Part shown: piece after piece, positions 1 to 6,518 of the stretch
Layout of the letters: every line of letters starts with the position of its first letter
Position numbering within the stretch: the stretch's first letter is position 1
The notes under the pieces: model-generated
Seen by the model: only the letters and a program-made list of their open reading frames with translations
Told to the model about the DNA's origin: nothing
Database searches by the model: none
Translations under genes and position numbers: made by a program
Source: an uncultured Methylotenera sp.
GTDB lineage: Bacteria; Pseudomonadota; Gammaproteobacteria; Burkholderiales; Methylophilaceae
Length of the DNA stretch: 6,939 bases
Direction of reading: 5' to 3'
NCBI GenBank assembly: GCA_937957775.1
Contig: CALFXV010000031.1
Span: forward strand, 1-6,939

Positions 1-161
1 ATGTATTGTTTTCCGGTACTGTCATAAATGTATGCGCCAAAGGCACGGCTGATAAAAACCGGCGTGCCGCCTACGCTGCGAAAAGCCCGGACCGGCGAAT
101 TCACCCCACCCGGAATCAGCCGTTGGGATTGTTCAAATAAGGTTTGGTTAGTGGATGTCAT
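1..161 (-). CDS. hemL: Glutamate-1-semialdehyde 2,1-aminomutase, N-terminal fragment (cut by window edge)
   Basis: This enzyme uses PLP to turn glutamate-1-semialdehyde into 5-aminolevulinate in the cytoplasm, the second step of the C5 route to heme and other tetrapyrroles. Only the first 53 codons are present; the gene continues beyond base 1. The visible protein carries the family's N-terminal signature, [12 protein letters not shown] at residues 16-27, followed by SVGGTP and [12 protein letters not shown]. The catalytic lysine and PLP site lie outside the window. The start is the ATG complementary to 159-161, preceded by an AAGG Shine-Dalgarno that overlaps the thiE stop codon. Only 9 bases separate it from thiE, which implies cotranscription and probably translational coupling. 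The order thiD-thiE-hemL is also known from Pseudomonas. Nothing suggests a broken gene; it is simply truncated by the window. Confidence 0.93.
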   Translation of the reverse strand, partial: MTSTNQTLFEQSQRLIPGGVNSPVRAFRSVGGTPVFISRAFGAYIYDSTGKQY

Positions 162-168
162 GGTTGAG

Positions 169-173
169 CCTTA
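169..173 (-). promoter_or_regulatory. hemL ribosome binding site overlapping the thiE stop codon
   Basis: On the minus strand the bases read TAAGG, in which TAA is the thiE stop codon (171-173) and AAGG (169-172) is the Shine-Dalgarno lying 7 bases before the hemL ATG. This placement fixes the hemL start. It also suggests that ribosomes ending thiE can reinitiate on hemL. Confidence 0.6.
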
Positions 174-791
174 CGCTTGGTTGCTAAATAATTGAGTGAA
201 TTTTTGTGCGCTTAATTTTACGTCATCTGCATTAAAAATGGCATGGATTACCGCTACCGAAGCCGCTCCCGCGGCTATCGCCTGCCTTGCGTTAGCCAAA
301 TTAATGCCGCCTATGGCGACAACTGGAATGCTTAACTCTGCCTTAGCCAATTCAAACAAACTTAAATCTGCAACCGGCGCATTGGGCTTGGTGCTGGAGG
401 CAAAACAAGCGCCAAAAGCCACGTAATCCACCCCGGCCTTGGCCGCAGCCAAAGCCAAATCCAATCGGTTGTAGCAGGAGGCGCCGAGTAATTTACTTTT
501 ACCTATTTTGCTGCGAATTTCTGCTAAATTGCCGTCATCAGCGCCTATGTGCACACCATTTGCGTCTAAGGTTAAACAAAGTTCTACCGAATCGTTAATA
601 ATTAAAGGCACGCCATACTGACGACATAACTGCAAAATAGCTCGCGCTTGCTGCGTTTGCAATGCTTGATCGGCTAATTTATTACGGTACTGCAAGACGC
701 TCACACCGCCTTGCAAGGCCGAACTCACCTTTGTCAGCAATAGCTCGGTATTGGTTTCATCCGGCGTAATGGCATACAAGCCTTTTATCAT
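171..791 (-). CDS. thiE: Thiamine phosphate synthase ThiE
   Basis: ThiE joins HMP pyrophosphate to the carboxylated thiazole phosphate, giving thiamine phosphate and pyrophosphate in the cytoplasm. The 206-residue length is normal for a single-domain TIM-barrel ThiE. Family motifs appear in order: GLYAITP at 4-10, QYRNK at 34-38 (pyrophosphate side), IINDS at 64-68 with the Asn-Asp pair, GVHIGADD at 79-86 (second Mg-binding Asp), LGAS at 102-105, SSTK at 132-135 with the conserved Lys135, and the phosphate-binding VAIGGI at 158-163. The start is ATG, matching the family's usual beginning just before the first beta strand. No clear Shine-Dalgarno is visible. The start is 15 bases after the thiD stop and the stop is 9 bases before hemL, so it sits in the middle of an operon with its pathway partner ThiD, whose product it uses. 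No key motif is missing. Confidence 0.95.
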   Translation of the reverse strand: MIKGLYAITPDETNTELLLTKVSSALQGGVSVLQYRNKLADQALQTQQARAILQLCRQYGVPLIINDSVELCLTLDANGVHIGADDGNLAEIRSKIGKSKLLGASCYNRLDLALAAAKAGVDYVAFGACFASSTKPNAPVADLSLFELAKAELSIPVVAIGGINLANARQAIAAGAASVAVIHAIFNADDVKLSAQKFTQLFSNQA

Positions 792-806
792 GAGAGGCGC
801 GCTGTT

Positions 807-1667
807 TTAATGGCTTTTACTGGAGGCTTCGCCGCTGTTAACCACGGCATCTTCTTCATCGCGCGCCCAAAACATGCGATCGGGTATGAACTGGCCCATG
901 CCTGGCCTAAAACCGTGTTTTAGGGTTTGCCAAGTAAATTCTTGCGCCTCGGCAACGGCGTCTTCCATGCTCAAACCGTGCGCCATGCAGGCAGCAATGG
1001 CACTGGTCATGGTGCAACCCGAGCCATGGTAATTGCCGGGCAAGCGCTCCCATTTATAGGCTTTAATCAATTTGTTGTCACCGTACAAGGTATTGGTCAC
1101 TTCTAGCGTACGCTCATGGGTGCCAGTGATTAAAACGTACTCGCTGCCCATGGCTAAAAGCCGCGCGGCACTTTCATCCAACGAGGTCAACGCCACCTCA
1201 TCGCTGTCGTCAGCAAAGGCAAAACGGCGAGCTTCCAAACTATTTGGGGTAATCAAGGTGGCTTGCGGAAAGAGCAGCTCTATCATGGCATCCATCATGT
1301 CATCGTTGCTTAAATCGTCACCGCGACCCGAGCTTAAAATGGGGTCGATTAACAAAGGCACATCTGGATAGTCGGCCATGATTTCCGCTATCACGGCGAC
1401 GTTTTCAACTGAGCCCAATATGCCTAACTTAAACGCCGATACTTGCACGTCTTCTAAAATGGCGCGCGCCTGATCGTTGACCGAATCGGCATCCATGGCC
1501 AACACGCTGTCTACACCGCGGGTGTCTTGCACAGTAATGGCCGTGACCACCGACAAGGGGTGGCATCCTATGCTGGCAAAAGTTAGGATGTCCGCCTGCA
1601 AGCCTGCCCCGCCACTTGGGTCGGTGCCGGCAAAGGTGAGTACTGATGGTGGTGCTTGGTTGGCCAT
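807..1667 (-). CDS. thiD: Hydroxymethylpyrimidine/phosphomethylpyrimidine kinase ThiD
   Basis: ThiD phosphorylates HMP and then HMP phosphate with ATP, supplying HMP pyrophosphate to ThiE. From the ATG at 1667 the protein has 286 residues (E. coli ThiD has 266). It shows the ribokinase-like fold motifs: LTFAGTDPSGGAGLQADI at 10-27, VQDTRGV at 46-52 whose Gln47 aligns with the HMP-contacting Gln of enterobacterial ThiD, LITPNSLEA at 138-146, VLITGTH at 178-184 and the anion-hole motif HGSGCTM at 214-220 with Cys218. The HGSGCT form replaces the enterobacterial HGTGCT and is, as I recall, common in Pseudomonas and betaproteobacteria. The reading frame stays open to 1721, but that adds 18 residues (MGSIPIARS...) encoded by the tRNA-Gly gene, so I reject the longer start. 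No strong Shine-Dalgarno precedes the chosen ATG. The C-terminal 15 or so residues are acidic and serine-rich and probably disordered. Confidence 0.93.
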   Translation of the reverse strand: MANQAPPSVLTFAGTDPSGGAGLQADILTFASIGCHPLSVVTAITVQDTRGVDSVLAMDADSVNDQARAILEDVQVSAFKLGILGSVENVAVIAEIMADYPDVPLLIDPILSSGRGDDLSNDDMMDAMIELLFPQATLITPNSLEARRFAFADDSDEVALTSLDESAARLLAMGSEYVLITGTHERTLEVTNTLYGDNKLIKAYKWERLPGNYHGSGCTMTSAIAACMAHGLSMEDAVAEAQEFTWQTLKHGFRPGMGQFIPDRMFWARDEEDAVVNSGEASSKSH

Positions 1668-1693
1668 ATAGTCGTAAACTTTTAATTTGTCGA

Positions 1694-1767
1694 TGGAGCG
1701 GGCGATGGGAATCGAACCCACGGCACTAGCTTGGGAAGCTAGGGTATTACCATTATACGACGCCCGC
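1694..1767 (-). tRNA. tRNA-Gly, anticodon CCC, CCA end encoded
   Basis: A complete 74-base cloverleaf can be folded by hand on the minus strand. The acceptor stem GCGGGCG/CGCCCGC has 7 pairs. The D stem is GTAT/ATAC with a 7-base loop AATGGTA. The anticodon stem CTAGC/GCTAG encloses loop TTCCCAA, giving anticodon CCC at 1733-1735. The variable loop is TGCC. The T stem GTGGG/CCCAT has one G-U pair and encloses TTCGATT. The discriminator is T and the CCA is encoded at 1694-1696. It resembles the E. coli glycine tRNAs that read GGA/GGG. It decodes GGG codons. The thiD start is only 26 bases downstream with no terminator, so 3' processing of this tRNA would also create the 5' end of the thiD mRNA. 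Confidence 0.96.
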
Positions 1768-1777
1768 CTAATGCGTC

Positions 1778-1783
1778 ATTTTA
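1778..1783 (-). promoter_or_regulatory. Possible -10 element for tRNA-Gly and thiD-thiE-hemL
   Basis: The minus strand reads TAAAAT here (5 of 6 to TATAAT), ending 10 bases before the tRNA 5' end. That would place transcription start about 3-4 bases upstream of the mature tRNA, a short leader as expected for a tRNA. No good TTGACA-like -35 lies 16-18 bases further upstream, so the call is tentative. Readthrough from priA could also contribute, since I see no hairpin plus T-tract between priA and the tRNA. Confidence 0.3.
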
Positions 1784-1863
1784 CTGCATTTTGCTTGGGC
1801 GCTGTGCGTGGCTGCCATGATTATTAAGGTCGCTTAACGCCCACCAGGCAATAAATACGCCAC

Positions 1864-4062
1864 TTAGAATTCCAGCGGATTGACGTCCACAGACCAGCGC
1901 ACCTTAGCTGACAAAGACTGCGCTCTCAAGCTGAGCAATAATTGTTTAAGCAGGCGCTGCAAAGCCGGACGGCTTGCCGATTGCATCAGCATGTGGGCGC
2001 GCTCCATGCCTTTTAAGCGTTCCATTTGTGGGCGCACTGGATCGTAAATTAACACCTCATTACTTAGGCTGCGCGCTTGTGCAAAAGCGGCGTGCAAAAA
2101 TTTTTGCACCAAGGCGAAATCGTTGGCTTCGGCGCGCAATAATGCCGTGAACACAAAAGGGGGGAACTGCACCTGCTCACGCTCTAATAACAAGGCGTTG
2201 GCGTAACTGGCGTAATCTTGACGGCGTAAAGCGTTAAATAATTCATGCTCGGGAAACTGCGTTTGTATCATCACCTGTCCGGCGATGGCCGCTCGGCCAG
2301 CACGCCCCGCCACTTGCATAAGTTGCGCAAACAAGCGTTCACTGGCGCGAAAATCCGGACTGTGCAGCGCGCTGTCGGTATCGATGACGCCGACCAAGGT
2401 TAAATTTGGAAAATCGTGGCCCTTGGCCAGCATTTGCGTGCCAACCAATATGTCTATTTCTTGATTGTGCACTTGCTCTAAAATGTCCAGCAAAGCCTCT
2501 TTGCGACTCACGCTGTCTCTATCCACTCGTGCGATGCGTGCGCCAGGTAACATTTGTTGCAAGCTTTGTTCCAGTCGCTGGGTACCGTGGCCGGTAGGAT
2601 GCAAATCGGCATTGCCACAACTGGGGCATTGTGGCGGTATTTTTTGCTCGTGGCCGCAGTGATGGCAGCGCAGTTTTCTTTGGCCTAAGTGCACCACCAA
2701 TCGGCTGCTGCATCGCAAACAGGGCGCAATCCAATGGCAAGCCGAGCACAATAAAACCGGCGAATAACCCCGCCGATTAATAAACAACAGGCTTTGCTCT
2801 TTACGCGCCAAGCGTAACTTTAGTGCCGCAATCAATTGTGGGCTTAAGCCTTTCTGCAGGTGTACTTTGGTGGTGTCTATGCAATCAATTTGCGGTAATT
2901 TTGCTGCCGTTACAGCGCGCTGATTTAAACTCAGCAAGCGGTATTTACCGGTTTGAGCATTGTGCCAAGTTTCCAATGCGGGCGTAGCCGAACCCAACAC
3001 CACCGGAATGTTCAAGCGTTTAGCCCGCATCAGCGCCACATCGCGCGCGTGATAGCGCATGCTGTCTTGCTGTTTGTACGAGCTGTCGTGCTCCTCATCG
3101 ATAATAATCAGCTTTAATTTAGGCATGGGCGTAAAAATGGATAAACGCGTACCAATCACGATTTTGGCTGCCCCCGCTTGGGCTAACTGCCAATGATGCA
3201 AGCGCTCGCCCTCGCTTAAATGGCTGTGCAAACTGACCAAGGGGAAATGCGCAAAGCGGCTTCTAAAGCGCGCTTCCAATTGTGGGGTTAAATTGATCTC
3301 GGGCACCAAGACCAAGACTTGTGCGTCGTCCTGATCCAACACTTGCTGCATCAAGCGCATGTAGACTTCGGTTTTACCGCTACCGGTAATGCCATGCAGC
3401 AACCAAGCTTGAAATTGCTGGGCGTCTTGCATGATGCTAGACAAAGCTAAGGATTGCTCGTCGTTTAATGCTGGGGCCGCCGGCTGCGCCATGCCTAAGG
3501 TTTTAACTAAGGCGGCCACTTGCTCGCTCTGTGCCCAACCCTCTTCCACCAGTTGCTTGGCCACTTTACGTGCGCTGCTAGAAATGGCATCCAACTCCAA
3601 TTCCGTCAGCCCCTGTTGGGTTTGCAGTGCCACTAGCACGCGACGCAAAACGCTTTGCCTGGCGGGCAACTGAGCCACATCGACTTGACTGCCGACAGGC
3701 GTGATTAAGTAGCGGTATTGTTTACGCGATACCGCTGGCGCTATTTGCCGCATACGAGCAGGCAAACAAGACAGTAAGGCTTGGCCGTAAGGGTAGTGGT
3801 AATAGTCGGCGCTGAATTTTAATAAGTTTAAGGCTTCGCTATCCAAGGCCGGCTCGTCATTAAACACTCGCGTCACGGCCTTGAGTTTATCTAAGGCAAA
3901 CTCACTCTGATTGGCCATGCCAACGACGATGCCAATTTGGCTGCGTCGACCAAACGGCACCAGCACACGCTGGCCTATTTGCACGGCTTCGCCATTGCTT
4001 AAATAATCGAAAAGTCGATCAAGCGGCAAATCTAAGGCAATTTTTAATATGGCTTTTGGCAA
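1864..4062 (-). CDS. priA: Primosomal protein N', replication restart helicase PriA
   Basis: PriA is a 3'-to-5' superfamily 2 DNA helicase that recognises stalled or repaired replication forks and loads the replisome through PriB/DnaT/DnaC or their equivalents. The 732-residue length is full size. The N-terminal DNA-binding domain carries LDLPLDRLFDYL (10-21) and VPFGRR (35-40). The helicase core follows: Walker A GITGSGKT at 224-231, Walker B DEEH at 322-325 and motif III GSATP at 357-361. Eight zinc-binding cysteines sit at 439, 442, 448, 451, 466, 469, 479 and 482. After them come GTQMLAKGHDFP at 541-552 and the arginine-finger motif QVAGRAGR at 583-590. The C terminus ends in SVDVNPLEF, close to the usual family ending. 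The start is TTG: an in-frame TAG lies ten codons upstream, there is no ATG between, and the next methionine (49) would remove conserved N-terminal sequence. No strong Shine-Dalgarno is visible. It is divergent from argS. Confidence 0.97.
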   Translation of the reverse strand: MPKAILKIALDLPLDRLFDYLSNGEAVQIGQRVLVPFGRRSQIGIVVGMANQSEFALDKLKAVTRVFNDEPALDSEALNLLKFSADYYHYPYGQALLSCLPARMRQIAPAVSRKQYRYLITPVGSQVDVAQLPARQSVLRRVLVALQTQQGLTELELDAISSSARKVAKQLVEEGWAQSEQVAALVKTLGMAQPAAPALNDEQSLALSSIMQDAQQFQAWLLHGITGSGKTEVYMRLMQQVLDQDDAQVLVLVPEINLTPQLEARFRSRFAHFPLVSLHSHLSEGERLHHWQLAQAGAAKIVIGTRLSIFTPMPKLKLIIIDEEHDSSYKQQDSMRYHARDVALMRAKRLNIPVVLGSATPALETWHNAQTGKYRLLSLNQRAVTAAKLPQIDCIDTTKVHLQKGLSPQLIAALKLRLARKEQSLLFINRRGYSPVLLCSACHWIAPCLRCSSRLVVHLGQRKLRCHHCGHEQKIPPQCPSCGNADLHPTGHGTQRLEQSLQQMLPGARIARVDRDSVSRKEALLDILEQVHNQEIDILVGTQMLAKGHDFPNLTLVGVIDTDSALHSPDFRASERLFAQLMQVAGRAGRAAIAGQVMIQTQFPEHELFNALRRQDYASYANALLLEREQVQFPPFVFTALLRAEANDFALVQKFLHAAFAQARSLSNEVLIYDPVRPQMERLKGMERAHMLMQSASRPALQRLLKQLLLSLRAQSLSAKVRWSVDVNPLEF

Positions 4063-4187
4063 TTTATATTCTGGATGATTAATCAGTGGCTAGGCAATTC
4101 TTAGCTTATTCAAGACACATGATAAAAACACGCGGCTAGTAGGTTAAAATAATGTTCTTAAATTATTAACGTTAAGACCATATTAGT
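4063..4187. promoter_or_regulatory. Divergent priA/argS intergenic region holding both promoters
   Basis: This 125-base AT-rich gap separates two divergently transcribed genes and must contain a promoter for each unless transcription starts inside a gene. On the plus strand TAAAAT at 4145-4150 could be the argS -10, but the matching -35 position is poor. No convincing priA promoter is visible; TATAAA occurs on the minus strand directly before the TTG start, which is too close unless the mRNA is leaderless. A perfect 10-base palindrome TTAACGTTAA lies at 4166-4175, within the larger arms TCTTAA (4156-4161) and TTAAGA (4172-4177), in the presumed argS leader. No protein or RNA gene is seen. Confidence 0.45.
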
Positions 4188-5846
4188 TTGAAAGCACATC
4201 TTACCCAATTACTGGCCACTGCCGCAAAAACTATTGCGCCCGACAGTGCAGATTTAAGTATATTACTAGAGCGCCCTAAATCAGCCGAGCACGGCGATTT
4301 TGCCACCAACCTTGCATTGGTGCTGGCCAAACCACTAAAACAAAATCCACGTGCCATTGCTACCCAATTGATTGCGGCCTTACCCAGCAGCGACTTCATT
4401 GCTAAAACCGAAATAGCCGGAGCCGGTTTTATTAATTTCTTTTTAAATGCCCAATCCCAGCAACAAGTCGTTAAAACCATCCTAAGCGCAGGCGCACAAT
4501 ACGGGCGTAACGCGAGCGGCCAAAAACAAAAAGTCCAGGTGGAATTTGTCTCGGCCAACCCAACCGGCCCATTGCATGTTGGTCATGGTCGCGGCGCGGC
4601 GGTAGGGGATTGCCTAGCGCGATTACTGGACGCAAACGGTTGGGACGTCACCCGTGAGTTTTATTACAACGACGCCGGTGCGCAAATAGACAACCTCACC
4701 ATCTCAGTCTTAGCGCGTTGCAAAGGCATCGCCACCGACGACGCCCGCTTTCCTGAAAATGGCTACCGCGGTGAATACATCGCCGACATAGCGGCCGCAT
4801 TTTTGGCGAAACAAACCGTGGTGGCGGATGACATGCAAGTGACTGCCAGCGGCGACATCAACGACGAAACAGCGGTACGCCATTTTGCCGTGGCCTATTT
4901 AAGGCACGAGCAAGATTTGGATTTAACTGCCTTTCAAATCAAATTCGATGTGTTCTCTTTAGAAAGCGCACTGTATGCCGAGGGCAAGGTTGAGCAAACC
5001 GTGCAAGCCCTGATTAATAGCGGCCACACTTATGAGCAAGACAACGCACTGTGGTTAAAGACCACTGCTTTTGGCGACGATAAAGACCGCGTCATGCGCA
5101 AAAGCGAAGGCGGCTACACTTACTTTGTGCCCGACGTGGCTTACCATGCCGAAAAATGGCGCCGTGGTTTTGTGCGGGTGATTAACGAGCAAGGTGCCGA
5201 TCACCACAGCACCATCACGCGCGTGCGGGCTGGCTTGCAAGCCTTGAACGCGGGCATCCCTGCCGGCTGGCCGGATTACGTGTTACATCAAATGGTGACG
5301 GTCATGCGCGCTGGCGAAGAAGTGAAGCTGTCTAAACGCGCTGGCAGCTACGTCACCTTACGCGACCTAATAGAAGAAGTAGGTTGCGATGCCACACGCT
5401 ATTTTTTAGCAGCACGGCGCTCGGATTCGCAATTGGTGTTTGATATCGATTTGGCCCGTGCCCAAACTAACGACAACCCGGTGTTTTACATACAGTACGC
5501 GCACGCGCGTATTTGCAGTGTGTTAACGCAATGGGGTGGCAAGCTGGCCGATTTGCAGCAGGCCGACTTAAGCCCGCTCACGCAGGCGCATGAGATTGCC
5601 TTGTTGCAAAGACTAAGCAGCTACCCTGAAACGGTGGTCGATGCGGCAACCGATTTAGCCCCCCACACCATCGCTAATTATTTAAAAGAATTGGCCAGTG
5701 AATTGCACAGCTATTACAACGAATATAAGTTTTTAATTGAAGATGAAGCAGTTAAAATAGCCCGCTTAAGTTTAATTGCGGCGACCCAACAAGTGCTTAA
5801 AAATGGCTTGAATTTGCTTGGCGTCAGCGCCCCAGAAAAGATGTAA
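4188..5846 (+). CDS. argS: Arginyl-tRNA synthetase
   Basis: ArgRS is a class Ia synthetase that charges tRNA-Arg in the cytoplasm, needing the tRNA itself to form the arginyl-adenylate. The 552-residue protein is of typical length. Residues 1 to about 85 form the ArgRS-specific Add-1 domain that contacts the tRNA D loop ([10 protein letters not shown] at 34-43). The catalytic domain carries [15 protein letters not shown] at 122-136 with the HIGH-type HVGH at 130-133, GADHH at 336-340, and a KMSKS-type KLSKRAG at 380-386. The C-terminal DALR anticodon-binding domain begins near YIQYAHARI (434-442) and ends [12 protein letters not shown], the usual family ending. The start is TTG: an in-frame TAA lies five codons upstream, no ATG is near, and the first internal methionine (216) is far too late. 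A weak TAAGA lies about 10 bases upstream. It is followed after 12 bases by the SPOR protein gene. Confidence 0.97.
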   Translation: MKAHLTQLLATAAKTIAPDSADLSILLERPKSAEHGDFATNLALVLAKPLKQNPRAIATQLIAALPSSDFIAKTEIAGAGFINFFLNAQSQQQVVKTILSAGAQYGRNASGQKQKVQVEFVSANPTGPLHVGHGRGAAVGDCLARLLDANGWDVTREFYYNDAGAQIDNLTISVLARCKGIATDDARFPENGYRGEYIADIAAAFLAKQTVVADDMQVTASGDINDETAVRHFAVAYLRHEQDLDLTAFQIKFDVFSLESALYAEGKVEQTVQALINSGHTYEQDNALWLKTTAFGDDKDRVMRKSEGGYTYFVPDVAYHAEKWRRGFVRVINEQGADHHSTITRVRAGLQALNAGIPAGWPDYVLHQMVTVMRAGEEVKLSKRAGSYVTLRDLIEEVGCDATRYFLAARRSDSQLVFDIDLARAQTNDNPVFYIQYAHARICSVLTQWGGKLADLQQADLSPLTQAHEIALLQRLSSYPETVVDAATDLAPHTIANYLKELASELHSYYNEYKFLIEDEAVKIARLSLIAATQQVLKNGLNLLGVSAPEKM

Positions 5847-5849
5847 GGA
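5845..5849 (+). promoter_or_regulatory. Ribosome binding site for the SPOR gene, overlapping the argS stop
   Basis: AAGGA begins inside the argS TAA stop codon (5844-5846) and lies 9 bases before the ATG at 5859. A second ATG at 5862 is in frame, so the start could be either; spacing favours the first. The overlap suggests translational coupling to argS. Confidence 0.6.
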
Positions 5850-5858
5850 TTAAAGTGA

Positions 5859-6476
5859 ATGATGAGTAGAGATTACAAACCCAGCCAAGAACGTTCAAAA
5901 AACACCAGCAAAGGCAACCCGCTTTTTACGGGATTGCTGATAGGCATACTCATGGGTGTAGCGGCTTCATTAGGCGTGGTGATGTTTATTAAAGGCGGTG
6001 AAAGTCCTTTTGCCCAACAAACCAGCAACGAAATCACCAAATCCGTGTCTGAGAAAATGCAAGATAAAGCCATAGTCGATCAGGCCAATGCCGATGCGGC
6101 GGCTGAAGCTGGCCCCGATGGCACACAAAACCGCTTTGATTTTTACACCATATTGCCTGGTAGTGAGAGCAAAGTAAGCGCAGAAGAAGAAATTAAAATT
6201 AAGGATGACGCACCGGAACCGGCCCTGCAAATTAGTTATTACTTGCAAGTCGGCGCTTTTCAAACCGGCGAGGAAGCCGACAACATGAAAGCAAAATTAG
6301 CCTTGCAAGGCTTTGAAGCCGTGGTGCAAACGGCGACCACTGCGGACAAAGCCATATGGCATCGCGTGCGGGTTGGGCCACTGACGAATTTAGATCAAAT
6401 TAATAAAACAAAAAATGATTTGCTTAAAAATGGCTTCAAAGCCGATTTAATTAAAGTTAATCTGGATAACCAATAA
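5859..6476 (+). CDS. FtsN-like membrane-anchored SPOR-domain protein
   Basis: This is a 205-residue bitopic inner-membrane protein. A basic cytoplasmic N terminus (residues 1-20) precedes one transmembrane helix at about 21-44, which by the positive-inside rule leaves the rest in the periplasm. A charged and alanine-rich linker follows, with RFDFYTILPG at 92-101, a short motif often found in FtsN-like proteins of betaproteobacteria and pseudomonads. A C-terminal SPOR domain spans about 126-201 (YYLQVGAF at 127-134, HRVRVGPL at 168-175). SPOR domains bind peptidoglycan stripped of stem peptides at the septum, so a role in division or septal wall remodelling is likely. The sequence alone does not show whether it is the true FtsN or another SPOR protein. 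It has a good Shine-Dalgarno and lies 12 bases after argS, and 42 bases before dsbA, indicating an operon. Confidence 0.88.
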   Translation: MMSRDYKPSQERSKNTSKGNPLFTGLLIGILMGVAASLGVVMFIKGGESPFAQQTSNEITKSVSEKMQDKAIVDQANADAAAEAGPDGTQNRFDFYTILPGSESKVSAEEEIKIKDDAPEPALQISYYLQVGAFQTGEEADNMKAKLALQGFEAVVQTATTADKAIWHRVRVGPLTNLDQINKTKNDLLKNGFKADLIKVNLDNQ

Positions 6477-6500
6477 TACGACGTAGCAAAATTTAGACTC

Positions 6501-6510
6501 AGGAAAAGGA
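6501..6510 (+). promoter_or_regulatory. Ribosome binding site for dsbA
   Basis: AGGAAAAGGA contains two possible Shine-Dalgarno cores; the second, AAGGA at 6506-6510, is 8 bases from the ATG at 6519. It is the strongest site in the window and supports that start, which is not inferable from homology because a signal peptide follows. Confidence 0.65.
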
Positions 6511-6518
6511 ATCAAATC

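Noticed and set aside
1072..1371. A 99-codon plus-strand open frame opposite thiD
   Set aside because: Shadow of a conserved kinase gene; the serine/lysine-rich translation has no family resemblance.
1768..1863. Possible intrinsic terminator after priA, including TTAAG-CGAC-CTTAA on the minus strand
   Set aside because: The stem is 5 AT-rich pairs with no following T-tract; longer GTGGC/GCCAC and GGGCG/CGCCC pairings need very large loops. None supports a terminator.
4172..4558. A 128-codon open frame on the minus strand opposite the argS start region
   Set aside because: It lies almost wholly antisense to well-conserved argS sequence, has no recognisable domain, and its translation is rich in Cys, Trp and Ala as expected of a shadow frame.
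5970..6263. A 97-codon minus-strand open frame inside the SPOR gene
   Set aside because: It is antisense to a gene with clear transmembrane and SPOR features, and shows no motif or ribosome binding site of its own.
6477..6518. Possible promoter or terminator between the SPOR gene and dsbA
   Set aside because: The 42-base gap has no hairpin with T-tract and no convincing -35/-10 pair; only the ribosome binding site is clear.
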